A DNA stretch of 64,000 nucleotides from a virus, in IMG/VR virus record IMGVR_UViG_3300049595_001870, positions 1 to 64,000 of that record; one strand, written 5' to 3'. The stretch's first letter is position 1. Each line of letters begins with the position of its first letter. The position numbers and the translations under genes were made by a program. The notes beneath the pieces are model-generated. The model was not told where the DNA came from and searched no databases. It saw only the letters and a list, made by a program, of their open reading frames with translations. Shown in pieces: positions 39,999 to 49,114 of this stretch.

Positions 39999-40319
39999 TC
40001 AAGCCTTTTTCGGGGCTGTAGCGGACACTTTCTTGTCCAACAGGCTGAGTTTCTCGCTCAGAATGGAGATCGTCGGATCCTTGGGCTTGTGTTCCCAGTA
40101 GCCATACCGCTTCCAATCGGGGAAGTCGTTGACCCCCGGGTCGGTCAGGTGGTGGACCGAGGGCTTCACCACGCCGCCCAGTTCGCCCGCAATCGCCCAG
40201 AGGGTGAGCGTGCGAGAGGCGACCACGGACACAATCGCCGGGACCGGGGTGGCCCCTTCATGGGCGTAGAACAGCACAATGTCGCCCAGGTCAGCCTTGG
40301 GCATGTCGTAGGAACTCAC
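39999..40319 (-). CDS. Small protein between terminase and portal, 106 aa
   Basis: GTG start (SSYDMPKADLGDIVLFY) overlaps the terminase stop by GTGA. A small beta-barrel-like opening (IVLFYAHEGATPVPAIVSVV) is followed by a Lys-rich helix at the C-terminus. Location suggests head assembly; no family recognised. Confidence 0.6.
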   Translation of the reverse strand: MSSYDMPKADLGDIVLFYAHEGATPVPAIVSVVASRTLTLWAIAGELGGVVKPSVHHLTDPGVNDFPDWKRYGYWEHKPKDPTISILSEKLSLLDKKVSATAPKKA

Positions 40320-42004
40320 GGCAATCTCCTGCTGGGCCCGAGGTTGATGTGGGGGTCGGTGGACTCCCGCTGACGGCGCTTGCGCTCCGACAGCCACTTC
40401 ACCCACCAAGGATCGGGACCGTAAGTCCGCGGTGGGGCGTGGTACTTGGGTTCGTAGGCACAGAGGTACTCAAGCGACTGACAAGCGTGGACCTCGCCTC
40501 GGGTCTGCGGCTGGTCGGTGACGAACACCTGCCCGTTGACCGTCGTTGTCTTCTTGCGATACCGCTTCAGCTCCCGCAGCAGGTTGGGGCAGGAGCCCTC
40601 CAGAATCTTGAGCCGGGTTGTCCCGTCGCCTTGGATGTGCAGGAGCTGCCGGACGATGGCCGTTCTGGCGGGGATGTCATCGGAGCCAGGAATGAATCCG
40701 TGCCCGCCGATGGTGAAGCGGATCTTCCGCTTCTTCAGTTCTTCCGAATACAGCTCATGCGGCAGTCGGCCCGAGCCCAGGTCGCGGAGGAGGCCGCCGT
40801 GCATATCCATGATCGCTGCGTGGATGTGCTGCTCGCGGACCTTCTCATAGAACTGCTCGCCCCAGATCAGCGCGTTGCAGTTCCGGATGTACAGTTCGTC
40901 GTAGATCAGCATGAACCGCTCATGCGGTGGCACGGCGGCGAAGATGGTGGCCATGACTGCGTGGCCCGGGTCAATCGCCACGTACCGTGTCCAGTCCGGC
41001 GGGATGATCCCGTCCTTTAGCTCCGCCCGCGGCAGGATATGCACGCTGCGATTGAACGTCGGGTACATGAGCGTGGATTCGGTGGTGAACTCACCCTCGG
41101 CACGCATTCGGACCTCGTCGGCCCCCAGCGCACTCCACCGCTCTATGTTCTTTCGCTTTTCTTCCGAATCGATAAAAGCGTTATCCAAAAACCGGAACGT
41201 GAACTTCTTGATGATTGGAAGTTCTTGCCCCTCCTCCACTGCGCGGTCGGCCCGCTCGCATAGACCCAAGAGCGCATCATTCCGGCTCCACGGCATGGCC
41301 GACCACACAAAACGGCCCTTGCGATCTGCGAGCCGCGCTTGAGACTCACCGACGAAAGCCTCATTCGTTACGTCCTCGTCAATCCAAATAAGGTCGGCCT
41401 GATAGCCTTGCGGAGGCTCTCCCTCCGACGAGAAGCACCAGATCGTCCAGCCGTTGGTGAGTTCCAGCTTGTTGAGATACCCAGCGTTCTTCAGCACCCA
41501 AGACACATCCTTCACCAGCCGCGGCGGGATCAGCGGAGGCGCGGGCTTGCTCTTGCTCTTGTCATCGCCCTGGCGGATCGATCTCCATTGGCCAGTCTTC
41601 TCGTCCTTGATGATCCGAAACGCCCCGGCTTTTAGGAGGATGGGATAAATTACCAATCCAATGTGGGGCCAGTTCCGGCCGATGATGGCGAGGTTGCCGC
41701 CTTCCTTTGGGTACTTGCCGTAGGGATCCTGGCCCGTAGCCGCGCGGGCGGCTTCCACTGCAACCGCCAGCGTCTTGCCGCCGCGGTTACCCCCCAGAAC
41801 GATGCGCTCCGACGCCGTGCAGCGATGGAACTCGTCCTGGTGAGGCATGGGCTCATACAGCCGCAGGGCCTCCAGCCGCCGCTCCGTGAGAGCGACCTGA
41901 ACGTCCTTGAGCTGGCCGAGCTGGTGCTGGGTCATATCCCCCAGCGGCTCGTCAGGAGTTTGGGGCGGCTGAATTTGGCGGGGGTGTTTCTTCATATTCG
42001 CCAC
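40316..42004 (-). CDS. terL: Terminase large subunit, 562 aa
   Basis: Walker A GGNRGGKT (residues 71-78) and Walker B ADLIWIDED define the packaging ATPase. The nuclease half begins YVAIDPGHAVMATIFA, with later acidic residues (IYDELYIRN, AIMDMHGG). It pumps DNA into the procapsid and cuts it. Start is GTG, or the ATG three codons later. Preceded by the small subunit candidate. Confidence 0.92.
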   Translation of the reverse strand: MANMKKHPRQIQPPQTPDEPLGDMTQHQLGQLKDVQVALTERRLEALRLYEPMPHQDEFHRCTASERIVLGGNRGGKTLAVAVEAARAATGQDPYGKYPKEGGNLAIIGRNWPHIGLVIYPILLKAGAFRIIKDEKTGQWRSIRQGDDKSKSKPAPPLIPPRLVKDVSWVLKNAGYLNKLELTNGWTIWCFSSEGEPPQGYQADLIWIDEDVTNEAFVGESQARLADRKGRFVWSAMPWSRNDALLGLCERADRAVEEGQELPIIKKFTFRFLDNAFIDSEEKRKNIERWSALGADEVRMRAEGEFTTESTLMYPTFNRSVHILPRAELKDGIIPPDWTRYVAIDPGHAVMATIFAAVPPHERFMLIYDELYIRNCNALIWGEQFYEKVREQHIHAAIMDMHGGLLRDLGSGRLPHELYSEELKKRKIRFTIGGHGFIPGSDDIPARTAIVRQLLHIQGDGTTRLKILEGSCPNLLRELKRYRKKTTTVNGQVFVTDQPQTRGEVHACQSLEYLCAYEPKYHAPPRTYGPDPWWVKWLSERKRRQRESTDPHINLGPSRRLP

Positions 42005-42137
42005 AGAAATCAGTGGGCATCGTCTCGGGGGAGCGATCCCAACCCCTCTGCCCGAGGAGCGTCGGCGGATACCGGTGACACTCCCCCTGCATCTCTTCCT
42101 CCACTGGAATCCACCAGCGGCAATCCTCGCACTTCAT
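41952..42137 (-). CDS. Small zinc-binding protein, 61 aa
   Basis: MKCEDCRWW, GECHRYPPT and TDFCGEYEE form the four-Cys pattern of a small phage zinc family. It overlaps both the terminase start and the end of the small-terminase candidate in other frames, yet its motif spacing is too regular for chance. Role unknown, possibly packaging regulation. Confidence 0.5.
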   Translation of the reverse strand: MKCEDCRWWIPVEEEMQGECHRYPPTLLGQRGWDRSPETMPTDFCGEYEETPPPNSAAPNS

Positions 42138-42636
42138 CTACGACCTCAATGTGTTTCATCTGCATGGCCGCTTCGATCACCTGCCGCCGCAGCTCGGCTT
42201 CCAACTCTTCCTCAGTCATCAGCTCCAAGGGCTTCTTGGCTCCGCCCATGGCCGTGTTGTCCTTCACTAGCCGGACCACGGTGTCCAGCATCTTGGTCCT
42301 GAACGCACCGCCGACCGGCGCATCGTAGAACTGCTTCATAAAGAGATTGGCGAACCCGCGGGTGCCGCCGAAATACTCCATCAGAACTTCTAGGAGTTCC
42401 GAGGAGTGCGGGATGGTCGCTCCACCCACGCGGGCCGCGGCAACGAAGTGCTTGACGGCGCCCTTCTCAATCTCGTCTAGCTTCTTGTTCCGCTTCCCCT
42501 TGCGGTCACCCCGGATCTTCTTGTTCCGGCACTTGCGACAGCGGGCGTGGAATCCATCCTTGGACTTGTGGAAGTGAGCCGTGGTGGCGGGCCACGCTAG
42601 CCCGCACTCTATGCAGACTTTCTCAGGCTCCGACAC
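42010..42636 (-). CDS. Putative terminase small subunit with zinc finger, 208 aa
   Basis: N-terminal CIECG and CRKCRNKK make a zinc finger, followed by a basic helical region (GDRKGKRNKKLDEIEKGAVK) and a helical core. Its place directly before the large subunit supports a DNA-recognition role in packaging. The last 40 residues overlap the 61-aa gene. The call rests on position and DNA-binding look, not on a clear family. Confidence 0.5.
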   Translation of the reverse strand: MSEPEKVCIECGLAWPATTAHFHKSKDGFHARCRKCRNKKIRGDRKGKRNKKLDEIEKGAVKHFVAAARVGGATIPHSSELLEVLMEYFGGTRGFANLFMKQFYDAPVGGAFRTKMLDTVVRLVKDNTAMGGAKKPLELMTEEELEAELRRQVIEAAMQMKHIEVVDEVRGLPLVDSSGGRDAGGVSPVSADAPRAEGLGSLPRDDAH

Positions 42637-44023
42637 TCGTCATCCACACGTTGCCTTCGACATGCGGGGTAATCCCGCAGTCCTTCACAGCCCGCTGAAC
42701 GTCGGGGAAGGAATGGTAATCATGGCCCGCCAAGATGTGCTTGGCCTTGGGCTTCCACGCTTCGATGTCAGCCTTCACGGATTCGTAGTCATGCTCGGCA
42801 TCGATGTAGACGATGTCGAACTCACCGTCCTTGAACCGCTCGGCGGCTTCCGGCGAACGGGCACAGCATGCCTGGATCGGAAGCCCCTGCGTGTTGCGGA
42901 GGAACACTTGGATGGGCGTGCCGCGGGAACCGTCGTATGCCTTGCACCCTTCGTCGTTCCCAGAGCCTTCCCACGTATCGATGCAGAGGACTTCCTTGGC
43001 CCCGGCCTTGGCCATGATTACGGCCGACTTGCCAGCCCAGGAGCCCACCTCGCACACCACCGGGGGGCGGCCGTGCGACTGCGTGAACTGCGTCACCATC
43101 GCCACCAGTGCGTTTGCGTCCCGGCCCGGAAGGTCCATGCCCATGCTGTCAAACGCGGGCTGGGCGGGAAGTTTCACGGAGGACTTGAACTCCACCAGCT
43201 TGGTGCCGGGTTCGACCTTGGCCTCCCAGCAGTCCTTCAGCTTGTGCGAGATGCCTTCGGCGGCGATCACCTGCGGCTTGCCGACGCACTTCGGCTTCCA
43301 GTGACCAGCCCACGCATCCCAGTTGCAGAAGACCGGGTTGTAGCCCAGCGTCTGGGAGCCGACCAAGGACAGGTCACGGGTCATGGTCACATCTTCGGTG
43401 GACGCCTTCTCGGCAGCGAAGCGGTCCTTCCACTCATAGTAGAACCAGGGCTTGTCGCCTTCCTTCTTCGGCTCCGTGAGATCGAAGGCCCGCATGTCGT
43501 ACATGATCAGGCCAGTCGGCAGGGCGGCACATTCCTGGATGCCCGCCATCTTTACGGCCGTGTGGCGGTCGTACATCTCCAACTGGAAGTCGGGGTTGGG
43601 GTTCTCAGAGGCCATGTTCTGCCAACGGAACACGTAGACGCACTCCACGGGCGGCGGCCCGCAGTACGGGGCACCGATCACCACCGGGCCCTTGTGGTAG
43701 TGGTTGACCAGGAAGTCGAAGGAGGTCTGGAAGAACGGCTTGGCGTCCGCATGGCCTGCGTATAGGTCAGGCTTCATGTCCGAATCGACCATCACCAGAA
43801 CATCAATATCGTTCTGGCGGGCCTGCATCACGGCCCGGTTGCGGGTCATGGTGATTGGCGTGTCCGCCAGGTTCCAGACACGCACCGCGTTAACGCGGGG
43901 ATCCTTGGAGATGTCCGCTACCAGCGGCACCATCCACTCACGGATGTCGGGCACCTCAGAGGAGATGCCGCCGTTGCCGCCGTACGAAAACGTAACGATG
44001 CCGATGTTGAACTTCTGCTGCAT
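42623..44023 (-). CDS. Glycosyltransferase-methyltransferase fusion, 466 aa
   Basis: Residues 1-260 look like a GT-A glycosyltransferase: IGIVTFSYGGNGG, RNRAVMQARQNDIDVLVMVD, the DSD box (80-82) and a later GLIMYDMRAFDL segment. Residues 290-466 are a class I SAM methyltransferase: VVCEVGSWAGKSAVIMAK (motif I), VLCIDTWEG, and FDIVYIDAEHDYESVKADIE. The pair could decorate virion proteins or host glycans, or modify DNA bases. It sits between a structural gene and the terminase, which favours virion or DNA. GAGGTGA precedes the ATG. Confidence 0.75.
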   Translation of the reverse strand: MQQKFNIGIVTFSYGGNGGISSEVPDIREWMVPLVADISKDPRVNAVRVWNLADTPITMTRNRAVMQARQNDIDVLVMVDSDMKPDLYAGHADAKPFFQTSFDFLVNHYHKGPVVIGAPYCGPPPVECVYVFRWQNMASENPNPDFQLEMYDRHTAVKMAGIQECAALPTGLIMYDMRAFDLTEPKKEGDKPWFYYEWKDRFAAEKASTEDVTMTRDLSLVGSQTLGYNPVFCNWDAWAGHWKPKCVGKPQVIAAEGISHKLKDCWEAKVEPGTKLVEFKSSVKLPAQPAFDSMGMDLPGRDANALVAMVTQFTQSHGRPPVVCEVGSWAGKSAVIMAKAGAKEVLCIDTWEGSGNDEGCKAYDGSRGTPIQVFLRNTQGLPIQACCARSPEAAERFKDGEFDIVYIDAEHDYESVKADIEAWKPKAKHILAGHDYHSFPDVQRAVKDCGITPHVEGNVWMTSVGA

Positions 44024-44075
44024 GTGTCACCTCGGGGGGTAGGTAGACAAATATACACATAAGGCGGCCAAGCCG

Positions 44076-45875
44076 CTACCGCATCCAGATTTCATACGCA
44101 CGGCGATTCGCATCGCTGCCGTAGATGGCGTTGCGCTTGGCGACGGGCTGTTTCATGTACTCACGCCTCTGGGCGTTTTGCTTGGCCTGCCACTCCCGCC
44201 GCGCACCTTCGTAGTCATACGAGCCGTCTTCACGGCGGAAGTCGTCCATGCTCTTGGCTTGAGGCGGCTTGGCGGCGTTGGCGGCCCGCATCTCCGCCGA
44301 ACGCTTCATCTGATCCTGCCGGACCACATCGCTGTATGCCTGCTTGGCGGCGTTATCCCGCGGGTTCTCTTGCATGCGGGCTCCGGCAGCCATTACGTTT
44401 CGGTTGTCTTGGTGCTGCCTTAACGCCCAGTCAGCGCGCTCCCAAATGTCGGGCCGCTTCGGATGCGCGGCCCTTACCTCCCGCGACTTCGCAAGCAGCT
44501 CGTCCTTGCGGGTTTCCCACCAAGAATCGAAGTTGTCGGCGTTGCCCCACGGAGCAGCACCTGACCGCGGGGGAGTTCCTTGCGATTGCGGCGGGATCGG
44601 CTGGGCAGTGCCGGGCGAGACGGGGCCCGGATAATCTTCAGCCCCGCGGAGAACCGGAGCGGGCTCAGATGTCCGCTGCCGGCCGGAAGGCCTGCCTGGC
44701 CCCGTCTGGTCACGGTCATCCACCCTGTCGCCGTCACGGTCCCGGAAATCCCCAGTAAAAATGCGGTCAGGGTTCGCCAGTCTGTCGCCGTAACCTGTGG
44801 AGCCGCCCTGCTGCGGTGCGGTAGGCGTGTGCCCCCACCCGCCGCCCGGCTGGGCGTAGGTCACGGATGGCTGAATGCCGGCACGGCGAGCGCTACCTGG
44901 CTGGCCTGCCATCGGCGGCTGCGAGTCCAGAATGGCCCCAGGAGGCAGGCCGTTCATTAGGCCTTGCTGGCCAATGGCCTCCGGCCGGATGTCGCCGGCC
45001 ATCAGGTTGCGGATCTGGTTCTCAGATCCTCCGCCCGACGCAGCAAACGGATTCCTGAAGCCCTGCTGCGCCATTTGCCCAGCCTGTCCCCACATCTGCG
45101 GGAAGTTGAACTGCGGCGCCCCCATGCCAGGCTGCTGCCAGCTCTGGCCCTGCATCTGACCTAACTGGTTGTTGATCTGGCTGATGAAGGCGTCCCGCTG
45201 CTGGAAGTTGGGCATCTGGGACTGGGTGCCGTCGAAGTTCTGCGTGGTCGCCTGGAACGGTGGCGGGCGGTTGGCGTAGGGATTGTTGGCGACGTTGGGG
45301 TCAATCTGCCCCGGCGCAAACCTTGGCCTGCCGTCTCCTGCGTAGTGAACCAAGCCAGCGTTGGGGTCAATCAGTCCCGGCGTCAATAGCACACCTCCGC
45401 CGCCGCCACCTGCTGGAAGCCCGGGCTGGGACGGGCCAGGAGATGCAGCGGCTGGCTGGCGATAGCGCGGGTCGCGGAAGTCCACGCCAGCGTCGGATGG
45501 CGTAGGCACCTCGTACTGCTTCGGCGGCGCTGGCTGCTGCGGACGCTGAACGCCGTACGGAGAGCCCTGTGTCATGTACTGCTGGAAGGGCTGCTGCCGG
45601 GTCTGCTGCTGATTGGTGCCGCCCTGGTTCCACTGCGGCCCCATGGCCTGAGGCTTGCCGCCGTACGGAGTGGAGGAGCCGTAGGGATTCTGCTGGGGCT
45701 GCGCCTGACCAGGAGCGTAGGCGGAGAAGTTGCCGCCCTGCTGTTGAGCCCGCTGGCCGCGCATTCTGGGATCCCCTGCGATAGGCGTGCCATCGGCGGC
45801 AAAGCCAGCGCCGTCATAGCGATTGGTTATCCCTCCTGGAGAGCCAGTGCCAGGCTTGGGTGGGGTGGGAATCAT
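44076..45875 (-). CDS. Pro/Gln/Gly-rich low-complexity virion-type protein, 599 aa
   Basis: The first 430 residues are disordered (TNQQQTRQQPFQQYMTQG). Near residue 390 a Ca-binding-like DRDGDRVDDRD loop appears. The last 150 residues are charged and helical (DNFDSWWETRKDELLAKSRE). It lies between capsid and GT-MTase genes. It may be a structural linker or a substrate of the glycosyltransferase; unknown. Confidence 0.5.
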   Translation of the reverse strand: MIPTPPKPGTGSPGGITNRYDGAGFAADGTPIAGDPRMRGQRAQQQGGNFSAYAPGQAQPQQNPYGSSTPYGGKPQAMGPQWNQGGTNQQQTRQQPFQQYMTQGSPYGVQRPQQPAPPKQYEVPTPSDAGVDFRDPRYRQPAAASPGPSQPGLPAGGGGGGVLLTPGLIDPNAGLVHYAGDGRPRFAPGQIDPNVANNPYANRPPPFQATTQNFDGTQSQMPNFQQRDAFISQINNQLGQMQGQSWQQPGMGAPQFNFPQMWGQAGQMAQQGFRNPFAASGGGSENQIRNLMAGDIRPEAIGQQGLMNGLPPGAILDSQPPMAGQPGSARRAGIQPSVTYAQPGGGWGHTPTAPQQGGSTGYGDRLANPDRIFTGDFRDRDGDRVDDRDQTGPGRPSGRQRTSEPAPVLRGAEDYPGPVSPGTAQPIPPQSQGTPPRSGAAPWGNADNFDSWWETRKDELLAKSREVRAAHPKRPDIWERADWALRQHQDNRNVMAAGARMQENPRDNAAKQAYSDVVRQDQMKRSAEMRAANAAKPPQAKSMDDFRREDGSYDYEGARREWQAKQNAQRREYMKQPVAKRNAIYGSDANRRAYEIWMR

Positions 45876-46052
45876 CTAGCGGTCCTCCTGCGGCTCAGTG
45901 GTCATCGGCGCGCCCTGATACTGCACCATCCGGAGTCGCTGCATGTCCTCATACGGCACATCAGCCCGCGCCTCTGCGATCAGTTGACGCAGGAAGTCCA
46001 GGTTCTGGATGGCCGCTTGGTCATTCATCAGCGCGTAGATCAGGTCGTTCAT
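45876..46052 (-). CDS. Small acidic helical protein, 58 aa
   Basis: Begins MNDLIYALMNDQAAIQNLDF and ends MTTEPQEDR. It begins just after a terminator-like hairpin and ends directly before the 599-aa gene. The helical pattern and tight fit support coding. Function unknown. Confidence 0.5.
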   Translation of the reverse strand: MNDLIYALMNDQAAIQNLDFLRQLIAEARADVPYEDMQRLRMVQYQGAPMTTEPQEDR

Positions 46053-46061
46053 ATGTGGAAA

Positions 46062-46092
46062 CAGCCGGGGGAGGTTTCCCTCCGTCCGGCTG
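46062..46092 (-). terminator. Hairpin terminator after the capsid genes
   Basis: Read leftward: CAGCCGG stem, inner GGAGG/CCTCC stem around a four-base loop, then TTT. It follows the decoration protein stop, so it may lower expression of downstream genes relative to the capsid genes. Confidence 0.5.
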
Positions 46093-46118
46093 CCCCCCGA
46101 ACCCCCGAAGGGGAAGAC

Positions 46119-46673
46119 TCAACTGCGGACCAGATTGACAATGGCAAGGACGTTCTGACCGGTCGTACCAGCCGACAGAGCCCGGCCGATGTAGCCGTTC
46201 TGAAGGAACGTGGCAGCGCCCGTCTGAGCCTGACCCGCCGTAGTGGACACCGTGCTGGTCGCCGCCGTGAGAGCCACCAGAACGGTGTTCACGGCCGCTT
46301 CCTGCGCCGGGCCGAGCTTGACCTCGGTCGGGCCGTCAATCGTAATCCAGAACACATCGTTGGCAGCCACACCCGCGGCAGGCAGATGCTCGTCCACCAC
46401 GCCAGCCGACGCTTGGTCGGTGACGTTGGTGTAGCCATCAACCTCCGTGATCGAACCGCTCTTGAACGTGACCACCCGCTTCGGCAGCAGGGCCACGCCC
46501 GAGGTGTTCCGCACGGCGATGCACTTCTTCACCCGGTTGCTGCGGATCTTGCCGGTGGCCGGATTCACATCCGGAAACACCTTGACCGCACCAACCCATC
46601 CACCGCCATCCGAAGCGGACGAGACGCCAAGCGTCTGACCAAGAGCGAACGGCGGATCAACGTACAGACTCAT
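46119..46673 (-). CDS. Capsid decoration-like protein, 184 aa
   Basis: Beta-rich with RNTSGVALLPKRVVTFKSG, GYTNVTDQASAGVVDEHLPA and ANDVFWITIDGPTEVKL. The place right after the capsid gene and the fold-like pattern suggest a head decoration or stabilising protein. It ends with a hydrophobic strand. Family not firmly identified. Confidence 0.6.
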   Translation of the reverse strand: MSLYVDPPFALGQTLGVSSASDGGGWVGAVKVFPDVNPATGKIRSNRVKKCIAVRNTSGVALLPKRVVTFKSGSITEVDGYTNVTDQASAGVVDEHLPAAGVAANDVFWITIDGPTEVKLGPAQEAAVNTVLVALTAATSTVSTTAGQAQTGAATFLQNGYIGRALSAGTTGQNVLAIVNLVRS

Positions 46674-46691
46674 CTTCTTTGTTCTCCTTGG

Positions 46692-47804
46692 TCAGACGAT
46701 CAGCTTGAAGAAGTTGCGCGGCGACTTGAACTTAAGGTTGCCGAGCGTCGAAACCACATACCGAAATTGCTGGGTCAGCTCGTCGTAGAACGGACCCTCG
46801 CTCACCATGAGCTGGGACTCCATGCAGAGCAACTCAATATTCCCGACCGCCAGCCCGTAGCCGGTGTTAGCCGGAACCGAATTTTCCGCCGACACCTCCA
46901 CTCCGTCCAGCTCAAATACATCCGTGAAGCCGTAGCTCCGCAGACCGTTCTGGCGGCTGACAATCACACGCTCCTTGGTATCAAGCGTGTTCAGGAAGTC
47001 GATGAACAGCCGGCGGTCCAGAAGGACCATGTCCACCTGATCTTCCTTGGTGTCGTTGCGGCGGGTCTGGTGAAGCGCCTCGCGGACAGCCTTCACGCAG
47101 TTGTCCTTCCAGGTGCTGGCACCGAAGTAGGACGAATCCGCGTTGACGATAACCGGCGAGAAGAAGTCGAACTCCGGATCGCTGACGCCGTTGGGCCAGA
47201 AGCCCGTGGTCGTCGCACTGCCACCGTACGCACCGAGGACGGTCGAAAGACCGGCATAGGTGTCGTTGGGGGCGAAGAACGGGTCAGCCGCGTTGGACGA
47301 GCGCGGGCTGTAGCCCGTGGCAGTCGAATCAATCGTCTGGGTCGCACCCATGAACGATTCGATGCCGTGGAACCGCAGCTCATTGCCCGACGCATAACCG
47401 TCCTGCACCCACTCCTTGGCGAGGTACTGCTCCATCGAAGTGAGCAGACGGCTCGCCATCTTGCCAGCGACCTGGACCAGAGCCTGGGCCGAACGGTTCT
47501 CAAGCATTTCACGCTTGTAGATCGCGTCGGTGACCTGCGCTCCCCGGTACTCCAACTCCAATTTCTTCCAGAGATTCTCGCGTGCGAAGCTGCGAGGAGT
47601 CTCACCATTGTTACCACTGGGATTGTGGTTCCGGTACTGGATTTCCCAGTCGAAACCACGGCCACTCATGTTGGTCCGGATCTGCCCGGCACCTTCCAGA
47701 GCGGCGAAAAACTTATACTTACGAAGCGATGCAATTTCCTCTTCCCGGAGGTGATTTACAATCGTCGTAGCAATTGAACGAGCCCAGTCAACACTACTGC
47801 TCAT
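46692..47804 (-). CDS. Major capsid protein, 370 aa
   Basis: Length, N-terminal helical arm (IVNHLREEEIASLRKYKFF), the ENLWKKLELEYRGAQVTDAI segment, and a long beta/alpha body ending FRYVVSTLGNLKFKSPRNFF fit an HK97-fold major capsid protein. Preceded by the scaffold and followed by a decoration protein and a terminator, the standard order. Start ATG overlaps the scaffold stop. Confidence 0.75.
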   Translation of the reverse strand: MSSSVDWARSIATTIVNHLREEEIASLRKYKFFAALEGAGQIRTNMSGRGFDWEIQYRNHNPSGNNGETPRSFARENLWKKLELEYRGAQVTDAIYKREMLENRSAQALVQVAGKMASRLLTSMEQYLAKEWVQDGYASGNELRFHGIESFMGATQTIDSTATGYSPRSSNAADPFFAPNDTYAGLSTVLGAYGGSATTTGFWPNGVSDPEFDFFSPVIVNADSSYFGASTWKDNCVKAVREALHQTRRNDTKEDQVDMVLLDRRLFIDFLNTLDTKERVIVSRQNGLRSYGFTDVFELDGVEVSAENSVPANTGYGLAVGNIELLCMESQLMVSEGPFYDELTQQFRYVVSTLGNLKFKSPRNFFKLIV

Positions 47805-48826
47805 CAGATGACTCCATCAGTTACGAGCTGGCTTTTCAGCCGGTCTTCAAAACTCATCCTCTGGCGCGGTGCCCGAGGCTCACTGGTTCCTGCACTCCGA
47901 TTCGGGGTACGGGTTGCACGCTCCCGAAGGAACTGCATGTTCTGTTGTGCCACTGGGTCAGCCGGGGGTGCCTGTGGCGCGGCAGGCTCGGCAAAACCCT
48001 GCGCCATGGCGGGCGGGGCAGATGACAACTGCTGGTAGCGGAGATTCAGAAGATCCCGTTGCAGCATCGAAGTGGCGTACTTCCAGCGGGCCTCGGGGTT
48101 GGAAATCCCGATCTCGGAAGCCTGCTGGATATACGCCTGAATGGCTTGGCCTTCACGGCTGATGTTTCCGGACTGGTCGTACAGCCAGTCGGAGTTCTGC
48201 TGCTCAAGCGACTGAACGTAGTTCTTCGCCGTGTACTGCCCGAGCTGGGCCTGAACAAGTTCCTCGGCCTTCTGCCGCGCCACATCCTCAATGAAGGGCT
48301 TCAGCGTGTTCTCGGGATCGGTGACGAACTTGCGGGCGAAGTCGGCGGTGTACGCCTGATACTTCTGGAGGGCGACCTTGGCCTCATAGGGAGCATCGGG
48401 GGCGATGATTTCCTTGCCCGTGGAAGGGTCGCGGATGATCCAGGACTTGTAGGAATCATCGACCGAGGGCGGGTTCCACCACTTCGGCTTCTCGGCGGGC
48501 TTGGGCGCCTGGGCCTGCGCCTGGGCGGCCTTCCACTGCTCATACGCCTGCTTGTTCTGGAGGTATTCCGTGGCGTGCGGAATGATGTTCTGGTACTGCT
48601 GGAGCTGCCGCTGGGCTTCGCCGTACCCGCTGTATGCCTGATACAGGTTGCGGGCGATGGCCAGATCGTCCTGGCCCTGGAAGTCCGGCAGCGCCTTGAA
48701 CGCGGAATAGGGCGTGTCGAAACCGCCGTACTCAGCCGGAGCGCTTTGCGGGGCCTCGGAGACAGGGGCTTCGGGAGCCTCTGATACCGGCGCGTCGTTC
48801 AGAACGTCTTCGTCAGCCATGGTCAT
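47804..48826 (-). CDS. Scaffolding protein, 340 aa
   Basis: Acidic, Gln/Ala/Pro-rich and helical (LQQYQNIIPHATEYLQNKQA; DVARQKAEELVQAQLGQYTA), with a basic C-terminus (RAPRQRMSFEDRLKSQL), as expected for a scaffold whose C-terminus binds the capsid protein. It is directly upstream of the major capsid gene. Two ATGs lie six bases apart. Confidence 0.7.
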   Translation of the reverse strand: MTMADEDVLNDAPVSEAPEAPVSEAPQSAPAEYGGFDTPYSAFKALPDFQGQDDLAIARNLYQAYSGYGEAQRQLQQYQNIIPHATEYLQNKQAYEQWKAAQAQAQAPKPAEKPKWWNPPSVDDSYKSWIIRDPSTGKEIIAPDAPYEAKVALQKYQAYTADFARKFVTDPENTLKPFIEDVARQKAEELVQAQLGQYTAKNYVQSLEQQNSDWLYDQSGNISREGQAIQAYIQQASEIGISNPEARWKYATSMLQRDLLNLRYQQLSSAPPAMAQGFAEPAAPQAPPADPVAQQNMQFLRERATRTPNRSAGTSEPRAPRQRMSFEDRLKSQLVTDGVI

Positions 48827-48827
48827 C

Positions 48828-48852
48828 CTAGATCGGGGGTTGGGGGATCTAG
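48828..48852. promoter_or_regulatory. Perfect 7-bp inverted repeat before scaffold gene
   Basis: CTAGATC and GATCTAG flank an 11-base G/T loop, ending two bases before the scaffold start. It may be a regulator site or a structured leader controlling capsid expression. No T-run follows, so a terminator is less likely. Confidence 0.4.
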
Positions 48853-48874
48853 AAGACCAATGTCTAGCAGGGGC

Positions 48875-49114
48875 CTAACTTGTTACGGGCGCCTCGTCGG
48901 CCACTTCAACGGGAGCCTCTGTCTCAACCCACACCCGGGCTCCGCAGGACAACGGGTGGTCTGGCTCATACCGGATCACGCAGGGGCCGTCGATTCGCAC
49001 CGAGTGGCCGTAGCGGTTCGACTTGTAGTTCTTGACCGTGATCACCGGCTCGCGCTCGCCGGTCTTTTGGTTCCGGCGGATAACGTGCTGGTTGATGTGG
49101 ATGATGTGCTTCAT
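48875..49114 (-). CDS. Conserved small phage protein, 79 aa
   Basis: Begins MKHIIHINQHVIRRNQKTGE, then PVITVKNYKSNRYGHSVRID and DHPLSCGARVWVETE. The motif order resembles a small conserved family found in many phages without known function. Overlaps the ART stop by ATGA-type contact. Confidence 0.65.
   Translation of the reverse strand: MKHIIHINQHVIRRNQKTGEREPVITVKNYKSNRYGHSVRIDGPCVIRYEPDHPLSCGARVWVETEAPVEVADEAPVTS

Noticed and set aside
45744-47777. 677-aa plus-strand open frame
   Set aside because: It is antisense to the capsid and decoration genes, is rich in Arg/His/Leu as expected for shadows of GC-rich genes, and has no domain pattern.
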